Notes under the pieces: model-generated
Databases searched by the model: none
What the model saw: the letters and a program-made list of their open reading frames with translations, nothing else
What the model was told of the DNA's origin: nothing
NCBI GenBank assembly: GCA_001874255.1
Contig: MPDC01000016.1
Location: forward strand, 1-64,000
DNA: 64,000 bases
DNA from: Alphaproteobacteria bacterium MedPE-SWcel
GTDB taxonomy: Bacteria > Pseudomonadota > Alphaproteobacteria > Rhodobacterales > Rhodobacteraceae
Reading direction: 5' to 3'
Part shown: positions 8,961-18,062 of the stretch, in pieces
How positions within the stretch are numbered: the first letter of the stretch is position 1
Layout: every line of letters begins with the position of its first letter
Translations under genes and position numbers: made by a program

Positions 8961-9578
8961 TTATCCTTTTTCCAAGCGCATCACGGGGTAAAGTTTGCGC
9001 TTTAGACTGTCCATCGCTTTGCGTTGCAGCACGTCTATCTTGTCGCCATCTTTTTTACGGACGAGACTTCTCAGGTCTCTGTAAAATTCAATCGTTTCTT
9101 GGTCCATGCCATAAGTAGTGTCCGGTTCATGCCCTTGAAGCGTCAGTAGTGTTGCCTGAGTTTCGCCAAGGGCCTTTAGAAGCTGTTCGACATCACTCAG
9201 CACGTCTTCATCATCAAAAAATGCTTCAGCTTTTGGCCTCATATCTTGAAGGCGCGTAATTTTATCCCAACCGTCGTCGTACTTCTTCCAACGCGCAAAA
9301 ATTTGTTCTGCGTAGGACGATTTAGGTTCTATCCTGAGGTAAACGTTGCGCACGGAATTCAAGAGATCATCTACGACCAAAGCGCTACTCATAATTGTTT
9401 CAGCAATTTCAGCTCTTTTAAGCGCAACCTTTTCACGCCGCCAAGTTCCGAGCTGATACAACCCAACCCAGACTCCTACCGGAATAGCCAAGTTGCGAAG
9501 CCATTCCGTGACGGGCAGAACCCACGCAAAGTCCCGGCACACATTCTCGCATGCCGTGATCAACTCTGCTGACGTCAC
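8961..9578 (-). CDS. Unknown membrane-anchored protein inserted between pheS and pheT
   Basis: A 205-residue protein I do not recognise. A single membrane segment lies near residues 20-42 ([20 protein letters not shown]), followed by a basic stretch ([11 protein letters not shown]) and a long, mostly helical, charged cytoplasmic region rich in Lys, Asp and Glu. The GTG start at 9578 overlaps the pheS stop as GTGA, and its stop is 4 bp before pheT, so it is translationally embedded in the operon. Codons are visibly AT-richer than the neighbours (many AAA, TTT, GAA), which suggests recent acquisition. No catalytic motif is visible. It could be an accessory or defence-type cargo gene, but nothing proves that. 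Confidence 0.8.
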   Translation of the reverse strand: MTSAELITACENVCRDFAWVLPVTEWLRNLAIPVGVWVGLYQLGTWRREKVALKRAEIAETIMSSALVVDDLLNSVRNVYLRIEPKSSYAEQIFARWKKYDDGWDKITRLQDMRPKAEAFFDDEDVLSDVEQLLKALGETQATLLTLQGHEPDTTYGMDQETIEFYRDLRSLVRKKDGDKIDVLQRKAMDSLKRKLYPVMRLEKG

Positions 9579-10648
9579 CGGCTCAGGCCACCATGCAGCG
9601 TCGGCACGTCGAGACAGCTGAACCCATAGTGGCGCAGCCAGCGCAGGTCGCTCTCGAAGAAGGCGCGCAGGTCGGGGATGCCGTATTTCAGCATCGCCAG
9701 ACGGTCGATCCCGATCCCGAAGGCAAAGCCCTGATATATGTCCGGGTCAATGCCACCGGCGGCGATCACCTTCGGGTGCACCATGCCGGAGCCGAGGATC
9801 TCGAGCCAGTCATCGCCCTCGCCGATCTTCAGCGTGCCGCCTTCCCAGCTGCAGCGGATGTCGACCTCGGCCGAGGGTTCGGTGAAGGGGAAATGCGAAG
9901 CGCGGAAGCGCAGCTCCACATCGTCCACCTCGAAGAAGGATTTGACGAATTCCTCCAGCACCCATTTCAGGTTCGCCATGGAGATATCGGTGTCCAGCGC
10001 CAGACCCTCGACCTGGTGGAACATCGGCGTGTGGGTCTGGTCATAATCGGCACGGTACACGCCACCCGGGCAGATGATGCGCAGCGGCGCGCCCATTTTC
10101 TCCATCGAGCGGATCTGCACCGGCGACGTATGAGTGCGCAGCACATGCGGCGGCCGGTTGTCGCCCTCGGCGCGGTGCATGTAGAATGTATCCATCTCGG
10201 CCCGCGCGGGGTGGTGGCCGGGGATGTTCAGCGCGTCGAAATTGTACCAGTCGGTATCCACACGCGGCCCTTCAGCCACCGAGAATCCCATTTCGGCAAA
10301 GATCGCGGTCAGCTCTTCCGAGGCCTGGCTGATCGGATGCAGGCTCCCCTGACGGCGCGGCCGCGTCGGCAGCGTCACATCCAGCCACTCGGACCGCAGC
10401 CGCTCGTCCAGCGCGGCGTCGCCCAAGGCGGCCTTCTTGGCGGCAAGGGCGGAATTTATTTCATCCTTCAGCGCGTTCAACGCCGGACCTGCCACCTGAC
10501 GTTCCTCGGGGCTCATCTTGCCCAGTTCGCGCATCTTCAGGGCAACCTCGCCCTTTTTGCCAACCGCGGCGAGGCGCACGGCCTCCAATGCGTTTTCATC
10601 ACCTGCCTCGGCGATCTGCGCCAGGTATTTTGCTTTAAGATCGTCCAT
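9575..10648 (-). CDS. pheS: Phenylalanyl-tRNA synthetase alpha subunit
   Basis: Catalytic subunit of phenylalanyl-tRNA synthetase, 357 residues, the usual length. An N-terminal coiled-coil arm (about residues 1-85) is followed by the class II catalytic core: [20 protein letters not shown], motif 2 region [13 protein letters not shown] and [16 protein letters not shown], and motif 3 [18 protein letters not shown]. The protein ends in the common alphaproteobacterial tail [11 protein letters not shown]. It is the first gene of the pheS / unknown / pheT set, and its stop overlaps the next start (GTGA). The promoter should lie in the 200-bp gap shared with the divergent cyclase gene. Confidence 0.98.
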   Translation of the reverse strand: MDDLKAKYLAQIAEAGDENALEAVRLAAVGKKGEVALKMRELGKMSPEERQVAGPALNALKDEINSALAAKKAALGDAALDERLRSEWLDVTLPTRPRRQGSLHPISQASEELTAIFAEMGFSVAEGPRVDTDWYNFDALNIPGHHPARAEMDTFYMHRAEGDNRPPHVLRTHTSPVQIRSMEKMGAPLRIICPGGVYRADYDQTHTPMFHQVEGLALDTDISMANLKWVLEEFVKSFFEVDDVELRFRASHFPFTEPSAEVDIRCSWEGGTLKIGEGDDWLEILGSGMVHPKVIAAGGIDPDIYQGFAFGIGIDRLAMLKYGIPDLRAFFESDLRWLRHYGFSCLDVPTLHGGLSR

Positions 10649-10849
10649 GACGGCCCCTCACGTCTCGCTTTGTGCCCTGCTACCACACGAGGCGTCGAAA
10701 GCAAGCGTCGGCGTCCCCTGAGCGCCCCCAACTGTCGCCCTGCGCCCAGCGTCGCCCGCCCTGGCGCGGCAATCGCGACAATCGCCGCTCTTGCATGCGG
10801 CGCCGCAAAAGCCCACCTTAGCGACAGACCTTGCATGGGGCCGGATTTC

Positions 10850-11896
10850 ATGACCGAACGCATTACACGCAAACTGACCACTATTCTGGCTGCGGATGCA
10901 GAACAGTTCAGCACCGCCATGACAGCGGATGAGGTCGGCACCTTCACCGAACTTCAGGCCGCAAGGGATGTGTTCTTCAAACTGATTGCCCACCATGGCG
11001 GCCGGGTCGCCAATACTGCGGGCGACGGGCTGATCGCGGACTTTCCCTCCGTGGTGGAGGCCGTGCAATGCGCCATTGAGGTGCAACAGGAACTCGCCGC
11101 CAAGGACACGGCCCTGTCGTTTCGCATTGGCGTGCATTTGGGCGATGTGATCTGCGACGGGGACGATCTGATTGGCGAAGGCGTCAATCTGGCCGCCCGG
11201 CTGCAAACCATGGCAGAACCCGGCGGGGTGCTGATCTCGCAGCAAGTCTACGATCACGTGAAGAACAAGCTCACCATCGGGTTCGAATATATCGGCGACC
11301 GCCGCCCGCGCAATATGCCCGAGGATATTCCCGTTTACCGGATCGCCCTCGGGGCGCCCCGGCGCAGCAAGACCGCACAGGTCTGGCAAGACCCCGATCC
11401 GTTCTCCGATGCCCCGCAGCGCAGCTTCAACGGGGGGGGCGCCCAACCCAATCCCCGCCAGACCGATGCCCGCAAGCCCGTTCCTCGCCAGACCGAGGCT
11501 GAGGGCCCCGAGACTGGCAATACCCCGGACCGCCGCGCAAGGGGCCTTTTTGCGCGCAGATGTGACGGCAACCCGCAACCGCTGAGCTTTGGCCGGGCGG
11601 GTGCGACGCTGGCGCTGATTGCGGGGGCGCTGTTCATTGTCGACATCGCGACCGGACCCGGCGTCTGGTCCCATTGGCTGCTGCTGGTGGTGGCGACCCT
11701 GTTCGGGCTGCGCAATGCCGAGAGATTGTTTGGCCGCTCAGAAATCTTGGCGCTGCCGATCCGGCTCTGGGTGATTGCCGGGTTTCTGCTGTGTCTCAAT
11801 CTGTTCAGCTGGAGCGGCTACGCCTGGTCCATGTGGCCGATCGGCGCCTTGGTGATCGCCTCGCTGGCGCGGCGGATTTCGTCACAACCGGAATAG
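10850..11896 (+). CDS. Class III adenylate/guanylate cyclase with C-terminal membrane segments
   Basis: Predicted nucleotide cyclase, 348 residues. The catalytic domain is N-terminal (about residues 8-165): metal-binding Asp in TTILAADAEQF (residue 16) and in NTAGDGLIADF (residue 59), plus GVNLAARLQTMAEPGG. A Pro/Arg-rich linker (about 180-250) leads to a C-terminal region with four hydrophobic stretches, including LLLVVATLFGLRNAERLF and LWVIAGFLLCLNLFSW, resembling 2TM-type tails. The substrate-specifying residues are not certain by eye, so ATP versus GTP is open. The ATG at 10850 matches the family start; an in-frame ATG at 10835 is an alternative. It is divergent from pheS. Confidence 0.85.
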   Translation: MTERITRKLTTILAADAEQFSTAMTADEVGTFTELQAARDVFFKLIAHHGGRVANTAGDGLIADFPSVVEAVQCAIEVQQELAAKDTALSFRIGVHLGDVICDGDDLIGEGVNLAARLQTMAEPGGVLISQQVYDHVKNKLTIGFEYIGDRRPRNMPEDIPVYRIALGAPRRSKTAQVWQDPDPFSDAPQRSFNGGGAQPNPRQTDARKPVPRQTEAEGPETGNTPDRRARGLFARRCDGNPQPLSFGRAGATLALIAGALFIVDIATGPGVWSHWLLLVVATLFGLRNAERLFGRSEILALPIRLWVIAGFLLCLNLFSWSGYAWSMWPIGALVIASLARRISSQPE

Positions 11897-12028
11897 GCCA
11901 CATCACAGGGGGGGCTCCGGCTGTCGCCCCGACCTCAGCTCCGGTGTGGCACTGCACCTATTACGGGGGGCACCTATTGCAACGGGCATGACGGCGGCCC
12001 GAACCACGGCCCCAAAAAATACGGCACG

Positions 12029-12060
12029 AAAAAACCCGCCGGATTGCACCGACGGGTTTC
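12029..12060 (-). terminator. Terminator after rplT
   Basis: On the minus strand, AACCCGTCGG pairs with CCGGCGGGTT (one G-T pair) around a 6-base loop, followed by a T run. It sits about 60 bp after the rplT stop. The rest of the gap 11897-12115 holds nothing I can name. Confidence 0.75.
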
Positions 12061-12115
12061 AATCAGTTCGCGTTGACCGGGCTGACTATGACCAGCTCGA
12101 CCTCGCAGGCAGCCC

Positions 12116-12481
12116 TCAGGCCGCCAGCGCGTCCTGAGCCTGACGCACGATGGCGCCAAAGGCTTCGGGTTCGTGCACGGCGAGGTCCGCCAGAACTTTC
12201 CGGTCCACTTCGATACCGGCCAGGTTCAGACCGTTGATGAAGCGGGAGTAGGTCAGCGCTTCGTCGTGACCCCGGACCGCGGCGTTGATACGCTGGATCC
12301 ACAGAGCGCGGAAGTTGCGCTTGCGGTTCTTGCGGTCACGGGTTGCATATTGATTCGCCTTGTCGACGGCCTGACGGGCGACCTTGAAGGTGCTCTTGCG
12401 GCGGCCATAGTAACCTTTGGCGGCCTTGATGACCTTCTTGTGACGGGCGTGAGTTGTGGTACCACCTTTAACGCGGGACAT
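12116..12481 (-). CDS. rplT: 50S ribosomal protein L20
   Basis: Primary 23S rRNA-binding protein needed early in large-subunit assembly. The 121 residues include the characteristic basic N terminus [28 protein letters not shown] and the IQRINAAVR segment. It follows rpmI by 15 bp and ends in a terminator, so the two form the usual L35-L20 pair. infC, which often precedes rpmI, is not adjacent; instead a small membrane-protein gene and pyk lie upstream. Confidence 0.98.
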   Translation of the reverse strand: MSRVKGGTTTHARHKKVIKAAKGYYGRRKSTFKVARQAVDKANQYATRDRKNRKRNFRALWIQRINAAVRGHDEALTYSRFINGLNLAGIEVDRKVLADLAVHEPEAFGAIVRQAQDALAA

Positions 12482-12496
12482 ATCTCTTATCTCCTC

Positions 12497-12697
12497 TTAG
12501 CGGTCGTAGGGCATGTAGCCCTTGACGATCTTTGCGTCGGGGGCGGACAGGGTCGTGCTGCCACGGGCATCACGAATGAATTTCTTGTGACGTTTGATCA
12601 TGCCGTGGCGTTTGCCGGCCTGACCTGCCAGGACCTTGCCTGTCGCAGTCACCTTAAAGCGCTTCTTGGCGCTCGATTTTGTCTTCATCTTGGGCAT
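12497..12697 (-). CDS. rpmI: 50S ribosomal protein L35
   Basis: Small basic ribosomal protein of 66 residues, the standard length. It begins [22 protein letters not shown] and contains [15 protein letters not shown]. The ATG at 12697 is chosen from the family start, with AAGGAGA upstream. It is paired with rplT downstream. The 117 bp upstream separates it from the small membrane-protein gene and may carry its promoter. Confidence 0.98.
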   Translation of the reverse strand: MPKMKTKSSAKKRFKVTATGKVLAGQAGKRHGMIKRHKKFIRDARGSTTLSAPDAKIVKGYMPYDR

Positions 12698-12814
12698 TTC
12701 CGTCTCCTTATTCGTAGGTTCGCTACACACGCGACTCGGCATGCCACTTTGGCCGGTCCCGCGATCAGACGTGCCCTTTACGGCAGCTCCGCCGCAAGAG
12801 CAAGCCCATTTTGC

Positions 12815-13042
12815 CTAGAGAAGACGACCAATGACGTGGAAAAACACATCGGGCACATCAAAGAGCGCATAGCCGCCGGGGTGGGTCACCACGGCCCAGG
12901 CCACGCAGCCCCCGCCCAGCACGACCATAAGCGCCGCAGCCAGAGGGCTGCGGCGACTTGCATAGGCGGAAAAGAAAGACGGGATCCCGAGCCAGATCAG
13001 GACCAGCCCGACCACCAACACCGCATCCGTATCCGTATCCAT
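12815..13042 (-). CDS. Small membrane protein next to pyk
   Basis: A 75-residue protein of unknown function with two membrane segments: about residues 7-25 (AVLVVGLVLIWLGIPSFF) and 34-52 (LAAALMVVLGGGCVAWAVV). A short basic loop (YASRRSP) joins them, and the N terminus is acidic. AAGGGGA precedes the ATG by about 9 bases. It starts 39 bp after pyk on the same strand and is probably co-transcribed with it. The coding assignment rests on the ribosome site, the membrane pattern and the operon position. Confidence 0.7.
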   Translation of the reverse strand: MDTDTDAVLVVGLVLIWLGIPSFFSAYASRRSPLAAALMVVLGGGCVAWAVVTHPGGYALFDVPDVFFHVIGRLL

Positions 13043-13081
13043 CGCGCGCGATCCCCTTTTATACGGTCGGGGGGCAGCCTA

Positions 13082-14527
13082 TTATTCCGGGTCAGTGTTG
13101 TAAATCAGGCGCTCGTCGCAGGGGGCGATGCGCAGGATATTGGTGGTGCCGGGAACATTGAACGGCACACCGGCGGTCACCACCACCTGATCGGTCTCGG
13201 TCGCAAACCCGCCAGACCGCGCCGCGCGCGCCGCCGAGACGACCGCCCCCTTGAACCGGTCCACCCGTGCCGTCACCACACAGTTGCAGCCCCAGCTGAG
13301 CGCCAGCCGGCGGGCCGTTCCCTGCAGATGGGTCATGGCAATGATCGGCACATTGGGCCGTTCCCGCGCGGTCAGCAGCGCAGTGGTGCCCGATTGGGTG
13401 AAACAGCAGATCGCCTTGATCTCCGTCTTCTCGGCGATTTCACGGGCGGCGGCGACGATACCGTCGGCGATGGTATCCCCCTTGGACGAGCGCGACGCGG
13501 AGATGATCTCGCGGTAGGTCGGGTCCTGCTCCACCTCGGTCGCGACCCGGTCCATGGTCTGCACCGCCTCGATCGGGTATTGGCCCGCGGCGGATTCAGC
13601 GCTGAGCATGATTGCGTCGGTGCCCTCGTAGATGGCAGTCGCCACGTCCGAGACTTCGGCCCGGGTCGGCATCGGGCTCTCGATCATGCTTTCCAGCATC
13701 TGGGTGGCGACGATCACCGGCTTGGCCGCTGCGCGACATTTCCGGATGAGACGTTTCTGGATCGGCGGCACGGCGGCCACCGGCAGCTCGACCCCGAGAT
13801 CGCCCCGCGCCACCATGATACCATCCGAGGCATCGAGGATTTCGGCAAAGTTGTCCACCGCAGAGGGTTTTTCGATTTTCGACAGCACCGCCGCCCGGCC
13901 ATCGGCCAGCTGCCGGGCCTCAAAGACATCCTTGGCCCGCTGCACGAAGGACAGCGCCAGCCAGTCGACCCCGAGGTTGCAGACGAATTCCAGATCAGCG
14001 CGGTCCTTTTCCGACAGCGCCGCCAGCGGCAGGATCACGTCCGGCACGTTGACACCCTTGCGGTTGGAGATCGTACCCCCGGTGATCACCACGCAATTGG
14101 CGAAATCACCGCCGCAGTCCTCGACCTTGAGCCGGATCTTGCCGTCGTTGACCAGCAGATGCGACCCCGGCTCCAGAGCCTGAAAGATCTCGGGGTGGGG
14201 CAGGCAAACGCGGTTGAGGTCGCCCTCGGCGGGATCCAGATCAAGGCGGAACTTCGCGCCTTCGACCAATTCCTCGGATCCGCTGGCAAAGACGCCGACG
14301 CGCAGCTTCGGCCCTTGCAGGTCGGCCAGGATGGCGATGGTCGAATCAAGGTCGGCTTCGATCTGGCGGATGATCTTGTGCTTGGACGCGATTTCCTCGT
14401 GGCTGCCGTGGGACATGTTCAGGCGGAACACATCGGCACCGGCCTCATGCAGGGCACGGATCGTCTCGTAGGTTTCGGATGCCGGGCCGAGAGTGGCCAC
14501 GATCTTGACGTTGCGTGTACGTTTCAT
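13082..14527 (-). CDS. pyk: Pyruvate kinase
   Basis: Glycolytic enzyme converting phosphoenolpyruvate and ADP to pyruvate and ATP. The 481 residues start MKRTRNVKIVATLGPAS, a canonical N terminus. Other motifs are FRLNMSHGSHEE, the active-site segment LSKIEKPSAVDN, MVARGDLGVELP, KPVIVATQMLESMI, and a C-terminal domain with CCFTQSGTTALLTARERP. The in-frame extension to 14686 is rejected because family members begin at MKRTRN. A small membrane-protein gene follows, then rpmI-rplT. The 224-bp gap upstream is shared with the divergent amidohydrolase gene. Confidence 0.97.
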   Translation of the reverse strand: MKRTRNVKIVATLGPASETYETIRALHEAGADVFRLNMSHGSHEEIASKHKIIRQIEADLDSTIAILADLQGPKLRVGVFASGSEELVEGAKFRLDLDPAEGDLNRVCLPHPEIFQALEPGSHLLVNDGKIRLKVEDCGGDFANCVVITGGTISNRKGVNVPDVILPLAALSEKDRADLEFVCNLGVDWLALSFVQRAKDVFEARQLADGRAAVLSKIEKPSAVDNFAEILDASDGIMVARGDLGVELPVAAVPPIQKRLIRKCRAAAKPVIVATQMLESMIESPMPTRAEVSDVATAIYEGTDAIMLSAESAAGQYPIEAVQTMDRVATEVEQDPTYREIISASRSSKGDTIADGIVAAAREIAEKTEIKAICCFTQSGTTALLTARERPNVPIIAMTHLQGTARRLALSWGCNCVVTARVDRFKGAVVSAARAARSGGFATETDQVVVTAGVPFNVPGTTNILRIAPCDERLIYNTDPE

Positions 14528-14751
14528 GGGCTCTTTATATCCTCCGGCTATCGGCTGCGAACTATCGGGTGTGAACGGCATGGGGCCGCTGTTGTGTCCT
14601 GCGTTTTTCGCATTGGCGGCCCCTGTCCCATCCAGGAGCGCCCGGTGCATGTTAACGCAAACATCGCTGTCGGTCTTATGGCTCAATTCACATTATGCCG
14701 CAACTCTTCTAAAGCTGCGCTATCAAATGACGACAGGCCCGTGACAGATCC

Positions 14752-15495
14752 ATGACATACACAGCTTATTTCACCCACGGCCAACCCGGCAACAGCCGCT
14801 GGCTCATTACCTGCGATCATGCGACCAATGTGGTGCCTCCGGTGGTCCCTGGCGCGGATCTGGGCCTGCCCGAGGCGGATATGACGCGCCATATTGCCTT
14901 TGATCCCGGGGCCTATGGCCTGGCCCGTGCCCTTGGGGAGGCGTTGAACGCGCCGGTGGTGGCCTCGAATTTCTCGCGGCTGGTGATCGATCCGAACCGC
15001 GGCGAAGACGACCCGACCCTGCTGATGAAACTGTATGACGGCACCATCATTCCGGCAAACCGCCATGCGGCGGCGGCCGACCGCACCGCCCGTCTGGAAG
15101 CCTGCTATCGCCCCTACCACCGCGCAGTCGCAGAGATGGCAGCGGCGCAGGGGCCGGAGGTGGTCATCGTGTCGGTCCACAGCTTCACCCGGCAATTGCG
15201 CGGTCGGCCACCCCGCCCCTGGGAGATCGGCATCCTCTACCCCGAGGCCGAGCGGTTCTCACCGGAAGTGATCCGCGCCCTGAAGGCCTCCGGCGATCTG
15301 ACCGTGGGCGACAATGCCCCCTACACCGGCTATCTGCCGGGGGACGCGATCGACACCCATGCCACGGCCCGGGGGCGGCCCAATACGCTGATCGAGCTTC
15401 GCAACGATCTGATTGCCACCGAAGTACAGCAACGCAATTGGGCCCACCGCCTTGCCCCGACGCTGCAGGAGGCACTCGAACGGTCGGGCCTTTGA
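14752..15495 (+). CDS. N-formylglutamate amidohydrolase-family protein
   Basis: A 247-residue member of the N-formylglutamate deformylase family, a zinc-dependent hydrolase group that includes HutG. Visible motifs are LITCDHATNVVPP near the N terminus with its metal-site residues, RLVIDPNRGEDDP, VVIVSVHSFTRQLRGRPRP-type sequence around residue 145, and IELRNDLI near the end. No histidine-utilisation gene is nearby, so the true substrate may differ from N-formylglutamate. It is divergent from pyk. Confidence 0.85.
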   Translation: MTYTAYFTHGQPGNSRWLITCDHATNVVPPVVPGADLGLPEADMTRHIAFDPGAYGLARALGEALNAPVVASNFSRLVIDPNRGEDDPTLLMKLYDGTIIPANRHAAAADRTARLEACYRPYHRAVAEMAAAQGPEVVIVSVHSFTRQLRGRPPRPWEIGILYPEAERFSPEVIRALKASGDLTVGDNAPYTGYLPGDAIDTHATARGRPNTLIELRNDLIATEVQQRNWAHRLAPTLQEALERSGL

Positions 15496-15564
15496 ACGTG
15501 GTGAAGATGGCCACGACGGGGGGCTCCCGCCCGGCTCGATTGCATGGCACATGCAACCTCGCCC

Positions 15565-15592
15565 GTTGGGCCGGGCGCCGCTGACGCGGCGC
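15565..15592. repeat. Palindromic repeat, copy 1
   Basis: GTTGGGC, three bases, then GCGCCGC TGAC GCGGCGC. The same layout with TGTC as the loop recurs at 46383-46410. It lies in the gap 15496-15770, downstream of the amidohydrolase gene. It may be a REP-like element or may act as an RNA hairpin. Confidence 0.45.
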
Positions 15593-15770
15593 AGTCCCGC
15601 CCGGTATCAGCGCTGCGGGCAGAATATCAGGGGGGGGTGACTGGCGCGGCTGTGCAGCCCCGGCCCGCGCGGCCGGCCCGCCCTTGGTCGCCTGTTCCCT
15701 TGCTCCCTGGGCCCTGCGTTGCTACCTCTCTCGGTGTTATCTCCGCAGGCCGCGGACACAGGAGCCAGAC

Positions 15771-16109
15771 ATGACCTCTCAGCCGGATATCGACGCCCAG
15801 ACCCAGATCGAACTGGAGGCAGCCGCCTTTCGTCGCCTGCGCCAACATCTGATGCAAGATCGCACTGACGTGCAGAATATCGACATGATGAACCTCACCG
15901 GTTTTTGCCGCAATTGCCTGAGCCGCTGGTACCAGGAAGCGGCAAATGCGCGTGGCATCGACCTCGGCAAGGACGCCGCACGCGAGTTTTTTTATGGAAT
16001 GAGCATGAGCGACTGGAAAGCCAACTTCCAGACGGAAGCCACGGCCGACAGCCAGAGCGCGTTCAAGCAGGCCTTCGCCGAGAACGCGGGAACCGACAAG
16101 AAGGGCTAG
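15771..16109 (+). CDS. DUF1244 family protein
   Basis: A 112-residue protein of the small DUF1244 family, common in alphaproteobacteria and without an assigned function. The signature is DRTDVQNIDMMNLTGFCRNCLSRWY, with two Cys (FCRNC) and a Trp/Tyr, followed by GKDAAREFFYGMSMSDWKA. GGAG lies 8 bases before the ATG at 15771, which is preferred over an upstream ATG of the same frame. The protein is soluble and helical, with a charged C-terminal tail unlike the conserved core. The neighbours give no functional clue. Confidence 0.88.
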   Translation: MTSQPDIDAQTQIELEAAAFRRLRQHLMQDRTDVQNIDMMNLTGFCRNCLSRWYQEAANARGIDLGKDAAREFFYGMSMSDWKANFQTEATADSQSAFKQAFAENAGTDKKG

Positions 16110-16303
16110 CGCCCTTCGCCTGCGCAATCGGCGACAGGGGCACACGCGTTCGCGAACCGGCCCGAACCGGCGCGGGCTGACGAGGGGCGGCGCGTGCCGA
16201 ACCGATCCCGCCCGGAGCGGCACTGGACCCGCGCAGCCATATGCGTGATTATTGCATCCCCGACTGTGGTGGCAAATCGATCAGGCCCCCCCCTCCAACG
16301 GGA

Positions 16304-16336
16304 TTGGCCTCAAATTCCGAACGGATCTGGACCTAT
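16304..16336 (+). promoter_or_regulatory. Candidate TauR operator upstream of tpa
   Basis: Direct repeats TTGGCCTCAA (16304-16313) and CTGGACCTAT (16327-16336), spaced 23 bp, about 100 bp before the tpa start. The second matches the CTGGAC-YTAA-type motif known for TauR; the first is degenerate. Similar pairs lie before tauR and xsc. The rest of the 328-bp gap 16110-16437 shows no gene. Confidence 0.55.
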
Positions 16337-16437
16337 CTCGCCGAGGCAAATTATCATTTGCTCGCATATGACAGAGTCCGTGCGCCATCCGGCGACGACC
16401 GAGGTTTCAAACAACACGCAAGAAGAAAGGACATGTC

Positions 16438-17835
16438 ATGCACGGCACGTTCACCGACAACGACCTCAGCCATGTGGTTTCCGCCGACAAAGCACATGTC
16501 TGGCACCATCTTGTGCAGCACAAGCCCTTTGAAAGCACCGATCCGCGCATCATCGTCGAGGGCAAGGGCATGCGGGTCTGGGATCAGAACGGCAAGGAGT
16601 GGCTGGATGCGGTCTCGGGCGCAGTCTGGACCGTCAATGTAGGCTATGGCCGCGAAAGCATCGCCAAGGCGGTCTACGACCAGACTCTGAAGATGTGCTA
16701 TTTCGCCCAGGCCGCAGGCTCGGTCCCGGCGGCGCTCTTTGCCGAGAAGCTGATCGAAAAGATGCCGGGCATGAGCCGGGTCTACTATTGCAACTCCGGC
16801 TCCGAGGCGAATGAAAAGGCGTTCAAGCTGGTGCGCCAGATCGCGCACAAGAAATACGGCGGCAAAAAGACCAAGATCCTCTACCGCGACCGCGACTACC
16901 ACGGCTCGACGCTCGCTGCGATGTCCGCCGGCGGTCAGGAAGAGCGCAATATGCAATATGGTCCCTTCGCGCCCGATTTCATCAAGGTTCCCCACTGCAT
17001 GGAATACCGCAAGCACGAGCTGGGGCTGGAGGACCTCTCCGGCGAGGCCTTCGGCATTGCGGCTGCCAATCTCATCGAGGAGGTGATTCTGCGCGAAGGC
17101 CCCGAGACCGTCGGTGCGCTCTGCCTGGAGCCGGTGACGGCCGGTGGCGGTGTCATCGAGGCGCCCGAAGGCTATTGGCCGCGCGTGCAGGAGATCTGCA
17201 AGCAATATGACATCCTGCTGCACATCGACGAAGTGGTCTGTGGCCTTGGGCGCACCGGGACATGGTTCGGCTATCAGCACTACGGCATCAAGCCGGATTT
17301 CGTGACCATGGCCAAAGGTGTGGCCTCCGGCTATGCCGCCATTGCCTGCATGGTCGCCACCGAAGAGGTCTTTGACCTGTTCAAGGATGACCCCTCGGAC
17401 AAGCTGAACTACTTCCGCGACATCTCCACCTTTGGGGGCTGCACGGCAGGGCCTGCGGCGGCGCTGGAAAACATGCGCATCATAGAAGATGAAAACCTGC
17501 TCGAGAACTGTACCGCCATGGGCGCCCGGATGATGGCGAACCTCGCGGCGCTGAAAGAAAAGCATGCCGTGATCGGGGATGTCCGTGGCAAGGGGTTGTT
17601 CATCGGGGCCGAGTTGGTCAGCGATCGCGACAGCAAGGAGCCGGTGGACGAGGCTCTGGCCATGAAAGTCGTCGCCGAGGCGGGCAATCACGGCGTCATC
17701 ATCGGCGTCACCAACCGCTCCGTGCCGGGGCGCAACAACACCTTGTGCTTCAGCCCTGCGCTGATCGCCACCGCCGATGACATCGACAAGATCACCGATG
17801 CCGTGGACAAGGCCCTGACGACCGTCTTCGGCTGA
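16438..17835 (+). CDS. tpa: Taurine--pyruvate aminotransferase
   Basis: Class III PLP aminotransferase of 465 residues that transfers the amino group of taurine to pyruvate, giving sulfoacetaldehyde and L-alanine, the first step of taurine dissimilation. Visible motifs are AVSGAVWTVNVGYGRESIAKAV, VYYCNSGSEANEKAFKL for cofactor phosphate binding, DYHGSTLAAMSAGG, the Asp of LHIDEVVCGLGRTG, and the PLP lysine in VTMAKGVASGYA. The sequence style is that of Tpa rather than omega-amino acid:pyruvate enzymes, and TauR and Xsc downstream support this. AAGAAAGGA precedes the start. Candidate TauR boxes lie upstream and a hairpin follows. GNAT and arsR-permease genes separate it from tauR and xsc. Confidence 0.93.
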   Translation: MHGTFTDNDLSHVVSADKAHVWHHLVQHKPFESTDPRIIVEGKGMRVWDQNGKEWLDAVSGAVWTVNVGYGRESIAKAVYDQTLKMCYFAQAAGSVPAALFAEKLIEKMPGMSRVYYCNSGSEANEKAFKLVRQIAHKKYGGKKTKILYRDRDYHGSTLAAMSAGGQEERNMQYGPFAPDFIKVPHCMEYRKHELGLEDLSGEAFGIAAANLIEEVILREGPETVGALCLEPVTAGGGVIEAPEGYWPRVQEICKQYDILLHIDEVVCGLGRTGTWFGYQHYGIKPDFVTMAKGVASGYAAIACMVATEEVFDLFKDDPSDKLNYFRDISTFGGCTAGPAAALENMRIIEDENLLENCTAMGARMMANLAALKEKHAVIGDVRGKGLFIGAELVSDRDSKEPVDEALAMKVVAEAGNHGVIIGVTNRSVPGRNNTLCFSPALIATADDIDKITDAVDKALTTVFG

Positions 17836-17854
17836 CGCCCATATCACGACCCAC

Positions 17855-17882
17855 AGTCGCCGCAGTGCCATCTGCGGCGACT
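17855..17882 (+). terminator. Hairpin after tpa, possible terminator
   Basis: Perfect 10-bp stem (AGTCGCCGCA with TGCGGCGACT) and 8-base loop, 20 bp after the tpa stop. The T run is weak, so termination may be partial. Confidence 0.5.
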
Positions 17883-18062
17883 TGAATGTGCACCAGGTCC
17901 CTGACAACAGGCAGGACCTGCCTGCACGCGCCTTTTGCGCATCGCCTGACCGAGTGATATCACGCCAGATTGGTCTGGCCGTATTGTTGTCAATTGGCCC
18001 TTTTGACAGATCCGGCATTGCCCCATTGAGGCGGCTCAAAGCGATCTTGAAAGGCCCTTTCC

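Noticed and set aside
14528-14686. In-frame upstream extension of pyruvate kinase by 53 codons
   Set aside because: The pyruvate kinase family starts at MKRTRN. The extension has no domain and lies in the divergent promoter region.
17958-17990. CTGGCCGTAT and TTGGCCCTTT resembling TauR boxes upstream of the GNAT gene
   Set aside because: Their spacing is 19 bp rather than 22-23 and the match is weak, so it is not reported as an operator.
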